From Streptomyces sp. Act143 (GTDB taxonomy: Bacteria; Actinomycetota; Actinomycetes; Streptomycetales; Streptomycetaceae), in assembly GCF_003143935.1 (NCBI RefSeq), contig NZ_QFRX01000001.1, forward strand, positions 1,312,071-1,376,070: DNA of 64,000 bases, in the 5' to 3' direction. Both the position numbers and the translations under genes were made by a program. This document shows positions 16,647 through 25,061 of this stretch, piece after piece; the first letter of the stretch is position 1; each line of letters opens with the position of its first letter. The notes under the pieces are model-generated. The model ran no database searches, was not told the DNA's origin, and was given only the letters and a program-made list of their open reading frames with translations.

Positions 16647-16981
16647 TGCCCGTCCCCTCGCGTTGCCGTTCGCCGGTTCCATGGGTGAGAAGAAGCGTCT
16701 GCCCCATTGTTCGCGTCCCGCACCTTTCCCGGGCGCGAAGAACCGGCCATCAGGGTGCGCGGGGGCGCACTCACTGTTCGTGTACGCCGCCCAACGCTTC
16801 GAATGCAGGGGCATGGGCAGGGGGCGACGGGGTAAGGGGCGGCCCGCGTGGCGGGACTCCCTTGCATTGCCCGGGTCCGGTCCGCTCGCCGTGCGCGTCC
16901 CGCCGCCAGGGGGCAGATTTGATCCCGGAGCCCGTCGCGTGCCGGGCTCCGGGCCCTCCGGGCCGCGAGGAGGTGGTCGGC
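16647..16981. other. Divergent intergenic region between ramR and a SpoIIE phosphatase
   Basis: 335 bases without a supported gene. It should carry the promoters of ramR (leftward) and of the phosphatase (rightward). I could not identify clear -10/-35 boxes or operators. The open frames that cross it are upstream extensions of the flanking genes and lack ribosome binding sites. Confidence 0.5.
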
Positions 16982-19132
16982 GTGGCCGACGGGCCGAGGG
17001 CGGCGCAGGCGCCGGCGACCGCCCGGACGCGGGTCGGCCGGCCGCTGCTGTCCCTGGCGCTGGCCTCGATGATGGACGAGGTGCACGCCCACTCCGGCGC
17101 GGTGTACCTGCTGGCGTCCGACGAGCCGGTCCTGGAGATGGCGGTGATGGCCGGGCTGCCCCGGGCCTTCGCGGCGCCGTGGGAGCGGGTGGGGCTCAGC
17201 GCGCCCATCCCGGTCGCGGAGGCGGTCCGGGAGCGGCGGCTGGTGTGGGTGGGCGGCGAGGAGGACATGGCCCGCCGCTATCCGCGGATCGCGGTGGTTC
17301 TCCCCTACCCCTTCGCGCTGGCGGCGCTGCCGGTGGCCACGGACAGCAAGGTGTTCGGGGCGATCTTCGTGACCTGGCCCGGCTCGCATCCGCCGGAGCT
17401 GTCCGAGCGGGAGCGGGACCACCTGCGCGCGGCCTGCGGGCGGCTCGCGGTCCGGCTGCAGCGGGCCGCGGAGGAGAGCCGCCCGGTGTTCCCGGAGCCC
17501 GACCTGGTGGCGGCAGCGCCGGTGGGCGGTGCGGCGGGCACGCTCGGCACGGTGGAGGCGGCCCGGATGGTGGCCCGGCTGCCGTACGGGTTGTGCTCGC
17601 TCGATCTGCACGGCCGGATCGCCTTCGCCAACGCGGCGGCGGCCGAGCTGATCGGTGTCCCGGTCAGCAGGCTGCTCGGCACCCAGCTGTGGGCATCGGT
17701 GCCGTGGCTCAACGATCCCGTGTACGAGGACCGCTACCGGGCCGCGCTGCTCAGTCAGCACACGACGTCGTTCGTGGCGCTGCGGCCGCCCGGCGACTGG
17801 CTGTCGTTCCGGCTGTATCCGAGCACGACCGGGCTGAGCGTGCGCATCAGCCGGGCGCGGGCGGTGGCGGAGATGAGCCGGGGCGCGTCGCAGCCGGACG
17901 GCGCCCCGGCCCGGCTGGTCACCATCTCGCAGGTGCTGAGCCTGGCCGGGGCGCTCACCGAGGCGGCGGGGGTGGAGGACGTGGTGCAGCTGGTCGCGGA
18001 CGAGATCGTCCCGGCGGTGGGCGGGCAGGCCCTGGTCATGCTCGGTTCCCGGGCGGGGCGGCTGCATGTGCTGGGCCACCGCGGCTATCCCGACCCGCAT
18101 GTCGTCGAGCGCTTCGACGGACTGCCGCTGACCGAGCCGACGCCGGGGACGCACGCCCTGAACAGCGGGGTGCCCGCGTTCTTCGCCTCGCGGCGGGAGC
18201 TGGAGCATCTGTATCCGGCCCGGCACGCGACCCCCGACGGCTTCGCCGCCTGGGCGTACCTGCCGCTGATCGCCTCCGGCCGGCCGGTGGGCACCTGTGT
18301 GCTGGCCTACGCCGAGCCGCACGCCTTCCCCACGGACGAACGGGCCGTCCTCACGAGCCTCGGCGGGCTCATCGCGCAGGCCCTGGAACGGGCCATGCTG
18401 TACGACGCCAAGCACCGGCTCGCCCACGGCCTCCAGGAGGCGCTGCTGCCGCACTCGCTGCCGGCGCTGCCCGGTGTCGACGCGGCGGCCCGCTATCTGC
18501 CGGCCACGCAGGGCATGGACATCGGCGGCGACTTCTACGACCTGGTGCCCTCGCACGGAGTGGCGGCGGCCGTGATCGGGGACGTGCAGGGGCACAACGT
18601 CACGGCGGCCGGGCTGATGGGGCAGATCCGGACCGCGGTACGGGCGTACACGACCGTCGGGCAGAGCCCGCAGGACGTCATGAGCAGCACCAACCGGCTG
18701 CTCATCGACCTGGGCTCGGACCTTTTCGCGAGCTGTCTCTATCTACGGCTCGACCCGGCCCACGGACGGGCCGTGATGGCGCGCGCGGGCCACCCGCCGC
18801 CGCTGCTGCGCCGCCCGGACGGCAAGGTCCGCGTCCTGGACCTGGCCGGGGGCCCGCTGCTGGGGATCGACAGCTCGGCGACGTATCCGACGACGGAGGT
18901 CGAGCTGGCCCCGGGCAGTGTGCTCGTCCTGTACACCGACGGGCTGATCGAGTCACCGGGTGTCGACATCGAGGACGCCCTGGCCGATCTGGGGCAGCGG
19001 CTGGCGGAGGCCGGCGATCTGCCGCTGGACGAGCTGGCGGACCGGTTGGTGGGGCGGAGCGGGGCCCTGGAGGAGCGGATCGACGACGTGGCGTTGCTGC
19101 TGTTGCGGGCGCGGGGCGGTACGCCCGCGTGA
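16982..19132 (+). CDS. SpoIIE-family PP2C phosphatase with GAF and PAS sensors
   Basis: This protein is about 716 residues long. An N-terminal GAF-like domain is followed by a PAS-like segment (LPYGLCSLDLHGRIAFANAA), a second GAF and a C-terminal SpoIIE/PP2C phosphatase with MDIGGDFYDLVP, IGDVQGHNVTAA, RAGHPPPLLR, YTDGLIESPG and IDDVALLLLR. Unlike the paralogue upstream of ramC it has no HATPase domain. GTG at 16982 is chosen for the preceding GAGGAGG; the frame is open to 16685 but the extension is Arg/Pro-rich shadow sequence. It is probably a partner-switching phosphatase. It flanks the ram cluster, but a functional link is not shown by the sequence. Confidence 0.88.
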   Translation: MADGPRAAQAPATARTRVGRPLLSLALASMMDEVHAHSGAVYLLASDEPVLEMAVMAGLPRAFAAPWERVGLSAPIPVAEAVRERRLVWVGGEEDMARRYPRIAVVLPYPFALAALPVATDSKVFGAIFVTWPGSHPPELSERERDHLRAACGRLAVRLQRAAEESRPVFPEPDLVAAAPVGGAAGTLGTVEAARMVARLPYGLCSLDLHGRIAFANAAAAELIGVPVSRLLGTQLWASVPWLNDPVYEDRYRAALLSQHTTSFVALRPPGDWLSFRLYPSTTGLSVRISRARAVAEMSRGASQPDGAPARLVTISQVLSLAGALTEAAGVEDVVQLVADEIVPAVGGQALVMLGSRAGRLHVLGHRGYPDPHVVERFDGLPLTEPTPGTHALNSGVPAFFASRRELEHLYPARHATPDGFAAWAYLPLIASGRPVGTCVLAYAEPHAFPTDERAVLTSLGGLIAQALERAMLYDAKHRLAHGLQEALLPHSLPALPGVDAAARYLPATQGMDIGGDFYDLVPSHGVAAAVIGDVQGHNVTAAGLMGQIRTAVRAYTTVGQSPQDVMSSTNRLLIDLGSDLFASCLYLRLDPAHGRAVMARAGHPPPLLRRPDGKVRVLDLAGGPLLGIDSSATYPTTEVELAPGSVLVLYTDGLIESPGVDIEDALADLGQRLAEAGDLPLDELADRLVGRSGALEERIDDVALLLLRARGGTPA

Positions 19133-19189
19133 GGACGACAAGGGCAGGGGCCCCGCTCACGGGAGCGCCCGCCCCGGCGCCGGCACGGA

Positions 19190-19225
19190 CGCGGTCCGGC
19201 CCTCCCGCCGGAGGGTCGGACCGCG
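19190..19225. terminator. Bidirectional terminator-like hairpin
   Basis: Arms 19190-19205 and 19210-19225 form a 16-bp stem with a single G-T wobble and a four-base loop. It sits between the convergent phosphatase and S1 protease genes and can serve both. Confidence 0.8.
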
Positions 19226-19253
19226 CGTCTGCCTACCGCTGGTGCGGCGTGGG

Positions 19254-20618
19254 TCAGTGGGTCCCCGTCAGGCCGGAGTCGCCCTGCCCGGCGCCCGCCC
19301 CGGTGTCCTCACCGCCGACGTCCTGGCCGCCGACATCCTGGCCGCCGACGTCCTGACCACCGGCCTCTTCGCCGCCGACCTCCTGACCGGCCCCGGCCTC
19401 GTCACCCGCGCCCGCCTCGTCACCCGCACCGGCTCCTGCGCCGGCACCCGCCTCGTCGCCCGCACCGGCTCCTGCGCCGCCGCCCGCCGCGTCGCCCGCG
19501 CCGAGGGTCGCGCCGACCGCCTCCAGGGCGGTGGTGACCGGCTGGAAGAAGGTCTCGCCGCCCACCGTGCAGTCGCCGCTGCCCCCGGAGGTCAGGCCGA
19601 TGGCCAGCCCGTCCTGGGTGAACAGGGAGCCGCCGCTGTCGCCGGGCTCGGCGCAGACGTCGGTCTGGATGAGGCCGGTGACCGTGCCCTCCGGGTAGTT
19701 GACGGTCGCGTCGAGGCCGAGGACCTGGCCGTCGTTGAGCCCGGTGGTGCTGCCCATTCTGAAGACCTGGAGACCGACCTCGGCGTCCGCGGCCTGGGTG
19801 ATCTGCACGGTCCGGCCGTCACCGACGTTGACCTCGCTGGGCGCGACGGTCGCCGGGTCGTCGTACTTCACCAGGGCGAAGTCACCGTCGCCGGGGAAGG
19901 TGGCCTGGTCGACGGTGGCGATCGGCTGACCGTCCTGCGCGTCCGACCACTCGGCCGCCGCGACCCCGCAGTGACCGGCCGTCAGGAAGGCGGGGCTGCC
20001 GTCGCCCGCGACGACGTTGAAGCCGGCCGAGCAGCGGGCGCCACCGCCGAAGATGGCGTCGCCGCCGGAGAGGAAGGTCTTGAAGGTGCCCGCCGACTTC
20101 TTGATGGTCGCCATGCCCGAGCCGAGGCTGTCGACCGTCGACTCCAGCTGATCCCACTTGGCGCCGGTGACCGTGCTGTCCGCGGTGACCAGGATCTTGT
20201 TCGTGCGGGGGTCCACGGCCCAGGAGGTGCCCGGGATGGTCGCGTCGGCCTTCAGTGTCCGCGCGCCCGCGGCGAGTTCGGCGAGGCTGTTGTCGACTTC
20301 GCGTATCTCCGCGCCGGCCTTCTTCGCCTGGACGATCACGTTGTTGTTGTCGCCCGGGACGACGTTGACGACGAGCTGCTGCTGGTCCGTGTCGTAGTAC
20401 GAACCGGCGAAGGCGTCACCGAGCAGTTCCTGGAGATGTGAGGCGAGGTCCGAGGCGTCCGACGCCTTGAGGGTCTTCGGGGCTGCCGCGGCTCCGTTCG
20501 CGGAGGAGCCGTCCTGGGAGGCGTTCGCGTTGGGCAGGAGGATCGCCGCCGCTCCGAGCGCCACCACGCCGCCTGCCGCGATCGCGGCCTTGCGCTTGGG
20601 GATTCGCTTGTGACTCAA
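19254..20618 (-). CDS. Secreted S1-family (streptogrisin/alpha-lytic type) serine protease with repeat-rich C-terminal tail
   Basis: This 454-residue preproprotease has a basic, hydrophobic signal peptide (about 1-33). The propeptide runs to about 185 (LASHLQELLGDAFAG, KKAGAEIREVDNS). The chymotrypsin-like domain has catalytic His216 (FLTAGHCG), Asp246 (GDGDFALVKY) and Ser328 (EPGDSGGSLF). After residue 372 comes an 80-residue low-complexity tail of AGAGDEAG and GGQDVGG repeats with no sorting signal. The start is taken as TTG at 20618, with a strong AGGAGG nine bases upstream; an in-frame GTG twelve codons earlier lacks this. The enzyme is expected outside the cell, matured by autocatalytic removal of the propeptide. 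Confidence 0.9.
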   Translation of the reverse strand: MSHKRIPKRKAAIAAGGVVALGAAAILLPNANASQDGSSANGAAAAPKTLKASDASDLASHLQELLGDAFAGSYYDTDQQQLVVNVVPGDNNNVIVQAKKAGAEIREVDNSLAELAAGARTLKADATIPGTSWAVDPRTNKILVTADSTVTGAKWDQLESTVDSLGSGMATIKKSAGTFKTFLSGGDAIFGGGARCSAGFNVVAGDGSPAFLTAGHCGVAAAEWSDAQDGQPIATVDQATFPGDGDFALVKYDDPATVAPSEVNVGDGRTVQITQAADAEVGLQVFRMGSTTGLNDGQVLGLDATVNYPEGTVTGLIQTDVCAEPGDSGGSLFTQDGLAIGLTSGGSGDCTVGGETFFQPVTTALEAVGATLGAGDAAGGGAGAGAGDEAGAGAGAGAGDEAGAGDEAGAGQEVGGEEAGGQDVGGQDVGGQDVGGEDTGAGAGQGDSGLTGTH

Positions 20619-20817
20619 ACTTCTCGACCTCCTGAAGGACGGGGTCAGTGCCACCGTTCGTCGGCGGCTGTTCGGGGCGCCTGGATGGCAGTGGGTACGC
20701 AGGAGTCACGTGGGGCGTTCAATTCCGTTTGCCGGCCGTCCCTTTGCGGAACCGAATCGGCCACGGGATCGGCCGGGGTCCGCGTCCCGCGGCCCGGGGG
20801 CGGGAACAATCCCCCAT

Positions 20818-21231
20818 ATGACGATGACCACCGCCGAAGCCGACAAGATCCTCTCCGCCAACTTCGCCCCCTGGGTGCTCGACCTGGGGCTGTCGGTCGA
20901 GTCCCTGGGCGCGGACCGGGCGACCCTGCGCCTTCCCTGGTCGGAGCGCCTGTCCCGGGAGGGCGGGGCGCTGTCGGGCCAGGCCCTGATGGCCGCCGCG
21001 GACACCGCCACCGTGCTCGCCGTCTCTGCGGCGCGCGGCGCCTACGGACCGATGACGACCGTGCAGCAGTCGACGTCGTTCCAGCGCGCGGTGTCCGGTT
21101 CGGATGTCCTGATCCAGGCGGTGATCACCAAGCTGGGCCGACGCATGGCGTTCGCGGACATCACGATGACCGACGCGGAGTCGGGTGACCTCGCGGCCCG
21201 CGCGAGCACGGTCTACGCGCTTCTGGGCTGA
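20818..21231 (+). CDS. PaaI-family hotdog-fold thioesterase
   Basis: This 137-residue protein has the single hotdog domain of PaaI/YdiI-type acyl-CoA thioesterases: an N-terminal helix (NFAPWVLDLGLSVES), the central LSGQALMAAADTATVLAV helix where the catalytic acidic residue normally lies, and strands MTTVQQSTSFQRAV and MAFADITMTD. It hydrolyses small acyl-CoA esters, but the substrate is unknown. ATG at 20818 is taken as the start because the 36 codons upstream are low in family similarity; ATG 20824 is an alternative. It is divergent from the S1 protease and is a single-gene unit. Confidence 0.8.
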   Translation: MTMTTAEADKILSANFAPWVLDLGLSVESLGADRATLRLPWSERLSREGGALSGQALMAAADTATVLAVSAARGAYGPMTTVQQSTSFQRAVSGSDVLIQAVITKLGRRMAFADITMTDAESGDLAARASTVYALLG

Positions 21232-21701
21232 CGCACGGGCCCGGTTCCGAACAGACACGGACCGCGGTCGATCGGCAACGGTCCGTTTCGAAGTTCCCGC
21301 GGAATCCCTGCTCCAGGGAATCTGCACATCCAATACTCAACCAAGTCACCGTGCGCGGCGGATCTGCACAAGCGTGCGCCGCCGCGTACGTCATTGGGGC
21401 GGGAGTGTCGGATTCGCCTCGCGGGCCGCAAGTCCTCGTGTGAACCGAAGGCGCGCCGCATGTGAAGAAGTCGCCGCAGAGACGTGCGCGCGCCTGCACG
21501 GTTCGGTACCGCTGGGGCTCAAGTGCCCTGGTGAGGGCGTTGGTTGATTGGAAGCGCGCGCCCGCCGCGTGCTTTTATCCATCGCACCGCGGGAGCCGCG
21601 AAGGGCCCCCGGAAACGGGTGCCCGGCACCCGCGGCACGCGGCCGCCCCTGCCAGGGGTCCGCTCCCCCTTGTGAATATCCATATGAAGGGAAGTTCCAC
21701 C
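21232..21701. other. Long intergenic region upstream of the NHLM peptide operon
   Basis: 470 bases without a supported gene. Coding periodicity is weak and open frames crossing it lack ribosome binding sites. It should hold the promoter of the precursor gene. A TTGGAA...TTTTAT pair at about 21548-21578 (19-base spacer) is a possible but unproven sigma-70-like promoter. A small TCCCTG/CAGGGA inverted repeat lies near 21307-21321. Nothing else is visible. Confidence 0.4.
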
Positions 21702-21917
21702 ATGAACTCCACCCCCCAGGTTGAGACCGTCGAGATCTCCGACGCCGAGCTCGACAACGTCTCCGGCGGCCTGCAGCTGAACGCCCTCGGCACCGTCACC
21801 GGCCTGGTGGACGGCGTTGCCCCGGTCTCCGGCCTGGTCGACACGGTCGTCGGCACGGTCGAGGGCACCACCGGCCTCTCCGTGGCCCCGGTCACGAACC
21901 TGGTCGCCGGTCTCTGA
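21702..21917 (+). CDS. NHLM-type double-glycine exported peptide precursor
   Basis: This 71-residue precursor has a 23-residue leader ending in EISDAELDNVSGG, a typical double-glycine site for C39 peptidase-containing transporters, and a 48-residue core. The core has no Cys, no aromatic residue and no Lys, Arg or His. It carries three acidic residues and is dominated by Val, Gly, Leu and Thr. Two similar segments, GLVDGVAPVSGLVD and GLSVAPVTNLVAGL, suggest an internal duplication. AAGGGA precedes the ATG at 21702; ATG 21684 is possible but lacks a site. The next genes are an HlyD-like protein and two ABC transporters of the NHLM family. No LanM, radical SAM or other modifying enzyme is adjacent. 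Function unknown. Confidence 0.85.
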   Translation: MNSTPQVETVEISDAELDNVSGGLQLNALGTVTGLVDGVAPVSGLVDTVVGTVEGTTGLSVAPVTNLVAGL

Positions 21918-21933
21918 TCGCACCTCGTGCCCT

Positions 21934-21966
21934 GAGTCCCGGAGCCGTTTCCCGGCTCCGGGGCTC
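21934..21966 (+). terminator. Attenuator/terminator-like hairpin after the precursor gene
   Basis: The perfect arms CCCGGAGCCG (21938-21947) and CGGCTCCGGG (21953-21962) enclose a five-base loop, and the stem can be lengthened to 14 bp with a wobble pair. It lies 17 bases after the precursor stop and before the HlyD gene. This would let the small precursor be made in excess over the membrane proteins. Confidence 0.75.
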
Positions 21967-22034
21967 TCGGATGTCATGACGCAACCGGCTGCCCACAGCC
22001 GGTCCTTCCTCGTTTTCAGGTGAGGGAAAGTTCC

Positions 22035-22841
22035 GTGCAGTTCCGCCAACAGGCCCTCGCCAAGCTCCAGTCGCCGGAGGAGCTCGACCTTCCGGTGCGG
22101 TTCGCCCGCCCGCAGGGCTGGCTCGCGCTCTCCGTGACGGTGGTCGTGATGGCCGCCGCGTCGGTGTGGGCGGTGACCGGTTCGGTCGCCTCCACCGTGG
22201 GCGCGCCCGCCATCCTCACGCACGGGCAGGGCAGTTACATCCTGCAGAGCCCGGTCGCGGGCCAGGTCACCGCCGTGCTGGCGAAGCAGGGCGAGCGGCT
22301 GCCCGCCGATTCCCCGGTGCTGAAGGTGCGCACCGCCGACGGCGACACCGTCGTCCGCTCGGTCGCCGCGGGCCGCGTCACCGCGCTCGCCGCCACCATC
22401 GGCCAGATCATCCAGACCGGTGCCAACGTGGCCGCGGTCGAGAAGGTCGCGCACTCCACTGATCCGCTCTACGCCACCGTGTACGTCCCCGCAGAGAACG
22501 CCGCCTCGATCCCCGCGAACGCCGCCGTCGACCTGACGGTGTCGTCCGTGCCGACGCAGGAGTACGGCGTGCTGCGCGGCCATGTGAAGTCGGTGGACCG
22601 CTCGGCGCAGTCGGCGCAGCAGATCTCCGCGTTCCTCGGGGACAGCCAGCTGGGCGAGCAGTTCACGAAGGACGGCAGGCCGGTCGCCGTGACGGTGAGG
22701 CTGGACAAGGCGTCCGGCACGAAGAGCGGCTACCGGTGGTCGTCCGCGGACGGGCCGCCGTTCCCCCTCACCTCCATGACCGTGGCCCAGGGTTCGATCC
22801 GCCTCGCCGACCAGCGTCCCGTCGATTGGCTGCTGCCATGA
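22035..22841 (+). CDS. HlyD-like membrane-fusion protein of an NHLM peptide export system
   Basis: This 268-residue protein has one membrane helix (about 29-50, WLALSVTVVVMAAASVWAV). Biotinyl-lipoyl-like hairpins follow, with the mirrored phrases SPVAGQVTAVLAKQGERL and VAAGRVTALAATIGQIIQTG, and then a beta-barrel domain. This is the layout of NHLM-system HlyD proteins. GTG at 22035 is preferred, with GAGGGAAAG upstream; the in-frame GTG at 22020 overlaps that site. The stop overlaps the next ATG by four bases. It probably links the two ABC transporters and guides the processed peptide outward. In a Gram-positive cell it has no outer-membrane partner. Confidence 0.88.
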   Translation: MQFRQQALAKLQSPEELDLPVRFARPQGWLALSVTVVVMAAASVWAVTGSVASTVGAPAILTHGQGSYILQSPVAGQVTAVLAKQGERLPADSPVLKVRTADGDTVVRSVAAGRVTALAATIGQIIQTGANVAAVEKVAHSTDPLYATVYVPAENAASIPANAAVDLTVSSVPTQEYGVLRGHVKSVDRSAQSAQQISAFLGDSQLGEQFTKDGRPVAVTVRLDKASGTKSGYRWSSADGPPFPLTSMTVAQGSIRLADQRPVDWLLP

Positions 22842-25060
22842 GCACCGCACCGGAGACCCGCGGCCGGCGCCGGTCCGCCCCGCCCAAGCGCCCGGTGCCC
22901 AAGGGCAGGGGCAAGACCGTCCGCACCCCCAGCGTGCTCCAGATGGAGGCCGTGGAGTGCGGCGCCGCCTCCTTGGCGATGGTGCTGGGCCACTTCGGCA
23001 AGCACGTCCCGCTGGAGGAGCTGCGCATCGCGTGCGGGGTCTCGCGCGACGGCTCACGTGCCAGCAACCTGCTGAAGGCGGCCCGCAGTTACGGTCTGAC
23101 CGCCAAGGGCATGCAGATGGACACGGCCGCCCTGGCCGAGGTGAAGGCACCGGCGGTGCTGTTCTGGGAGTTCAACCACTACGTCGTCTACGACGGCATG
23201 GGGCGCCGCTTCGGCCGCCGCGGGGTGTACATCAACGACCCCGGCAAGGGCCGCCGGTTCGTGCCGATGGAGGACTTCGACTCCAGCTTCACCGGCGTCG
23301 TGCTGATCATGGAGCCGGGCCACGGCTTCACCAAGGGCGGTCGCAAGCCCGGCGTGCTCGGCGCGATGCCGGCCCGGCTGCGCGGCACCGCGGGCACCAT
23401 GCCGGCCGCCGTGCTGGCGAGTCTGCTGCTGGTGCTGGTGGGCGCGGCGGTGCCCGCGCTGAGCCGTACCTACATCGACATGTTCCTGATCGGCGGTCAG
23501 ACGTCGTTGCTGGGCGTGCTGTTCGCCTCGATGGGCACGTGCGTGGCGCTCACCCTGGTCCTGACCTGGTTGCAGCAGGCGAACCTGCTGCACGGCCGCA
23601 TCATCTCCTCCACCCTCTCCAGCGCCCGCTTCCTGCGCCATCTGCTGCGGCTGCCGGTGACGTTCTTCTCCCAGCGCAGCCCGGCCGACCTGGTGCAGCG
23701 GCTCCAGTCGAACGACGCGGTGGCCGAGACGCTGGCCCGTGACCTGGCGGCGGCGGGTGTGGACGCGGTGGTCGTCGTCCTCTACGCCGTCCTCCTCTAC
23801 ACCTATGACCCGCAGCTGACGTTCGTCGGCATCGGGGTCGCGCTGCTGAACATCGTGGCGATGCGGGTGGTGATCAGGCTCCGTGCGACGCGCACGGCGA
23901 AGCTGCGTGCGGACAGCGCCCGGCTCACCAACACCGCTTACACCGGTCTTCAGTTGATCGAGACGATGAAGGCGACCGGCGGTGAGGACGGCTACTTCCG
24001 CAAGTGGGCCGGGCAGCACGCCACCACGCTGGAGGAGCAGCAGCGGCTCGGGGTGCCGTCCGCCTGGCTGGGCGTGGTCGCGCCCACGCTGGCCTCGCTG
24101 AACGCCGCGGTGATCCTGTGGATCGGCGGGATGCGGGCGGTCGAGGGCGGCATCTCGGTCGGCCTGCTGGTCGCCTTCCAGTCGCTGGTCACCCGTTTCA
24201 CCGCCCCGATCACCCGGCTCAACGGGGTCGCGGGCCGCATCCAGGACTTCGCGGCCGACGTGGCCCGCCTGAAGGACGTGGAGAACTTCCAGGCCGACCC
24301 GCTCTACGGCCGCCCCGGGGCCGGTGATTCGACCCGCCGGCTGCACGGGCACGTGGAACTCCAGAACATCTCCTTCGGCTACAACCCGCTGGACAAGCCC
24401 CTGCTGGCCGGCTTCGACCTGACGGTCGGCCCCGGTCAGCAGGTGGCGCTGGTCGGCGGTTCGGGCAGCGGCAAGTCCACGGTCTCCCGGCTGATATCGG
24501 GCCTGTACGCGCCCTGGGAGGGCGTCATCCGCATCGACGGCCGGCGCCTGGAGGACATTCCGCGCGGCGCGCTCGCCTCCTCCGTCTCCTTCGTGGACCA
24601 GGACGTCTTCCTCTTCGAGGGCTCGGTCCGCGACAACGTGGCGCTGTGGGACCCGTCGATCCCGGATGACGCGGTGGTGGACGCGCTGCGCGACGCGGCG
24701 CTCTACGACGTGGTGATGCGCCGCCCCGGCGGCATCAACAGCCGGGTCGAGCAGGACGGCCGGAACTTCTCCGGCGGCCAGCGCCAACGCCTGGAGATCG
24801 CGCGGGCGTTGGTCCGCAGGCCGAGCATCCTGGTGCTCGACGAGGTGACGAGCGCGCTGGACGCCGAGACCGAGCTGACGGTGATGGACAACCTCCGCAA
24901 GCGCGGCTGTGCCTGTGTGGTGATCGCGCACCGGCTGAGCACCGTGCGGGACAGCGACGAGATCGTCGTGCTCCAGCACGGCACGATCGTGGAACGCGGA
25001 CGGCACGAGGAGCTGGTGGCGCGCGGTGGCGCGTACGCGGCTCTGGTCAGGGAGCGCTGA
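22838..25060 (+). CDS. C39 peptidase-containing ABC transporter (NHLM ABC1 type)
   Basis: This 740-residue protein has a basic N terminus and then a C39 cysteine protease domain with Cys41 (MEAVECGAASLAMVL), His114 (FNHYVVYDG) and Asp134 (YINDPGKG). This domain cuts after the double-glycine motif of the precursor. Six membrane segments follow between about 180 and 440. The C-terminal ATPase has GGSGSGKSTVS, signature FSGGQRQRLEIARAL and Walker B ILVLDEVTSALD. All catalytic residues are present, so it should process and export the 71-residue precursor encoded upstream. It is translationally coupled to the HlyD gene. Confidence 0.94.
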   Translation: MSTAPETRGRRRSAPPKRPVPKGRGKTVRTPSVLQMEAVECGAASLAMVLGHFGKHVPLEELRIACGVSRDGSRASNLLKAARSYGLTAKGMQMDTAALAEVKAPAVLFWEFNHYVVYDGMGRRFGRRGVYINDPGKGRRFVPMEDFDSSFTGVVLIMEPGHGFTKGGRKPGVLGAMPARLRGTAGTMPAAVLASLLLVLVGAAVPALSRTYIDMFLIGGQTSLLGVLFASMGTCVALTLVLTWLQQANLLHGRIISSTLSSARFLRHLLRLPVTFFSQRSPADLVQRLQSNDAVAETLARDLAAAGVDAVVVVLYAVLLYTYDPQLTFVGIGVALLNIVAMRVVIRLRATRTAKLRADSARLTNTAYTGLQLIETMKATGGEDGYFRKWAGQHATTLEEQQRLGVPSAWLGVVAPTLASLNAAVILWIGGMRAVEGGISVGLLVAFQSLVTRFTAPITRLNGVAGRIQDFAADVARLKDVENFQADPLYGRPGAGDSTRRLHGHVELQNISFGYNPLDKPLLAGFDLTVGPGQQVALVGGSGSGKSTVSRLISGLYAPWEGVIRIDGRRLEDIPRGALASSVSFVDQDVFLFEGSVRDNVALWDPSIPDDAVVDALRDAALYDVVMRRPGGINSRVEQDGRNFSGGQRQRLEIARALVRRPSILVLDEVTSALDAETELTVMDNLRKRGCACVVIAHRLSTVRDSDEIVVLQHGTIVERGRHEELVARGGAYAALVRER

Positions 25061-25061
25061 G

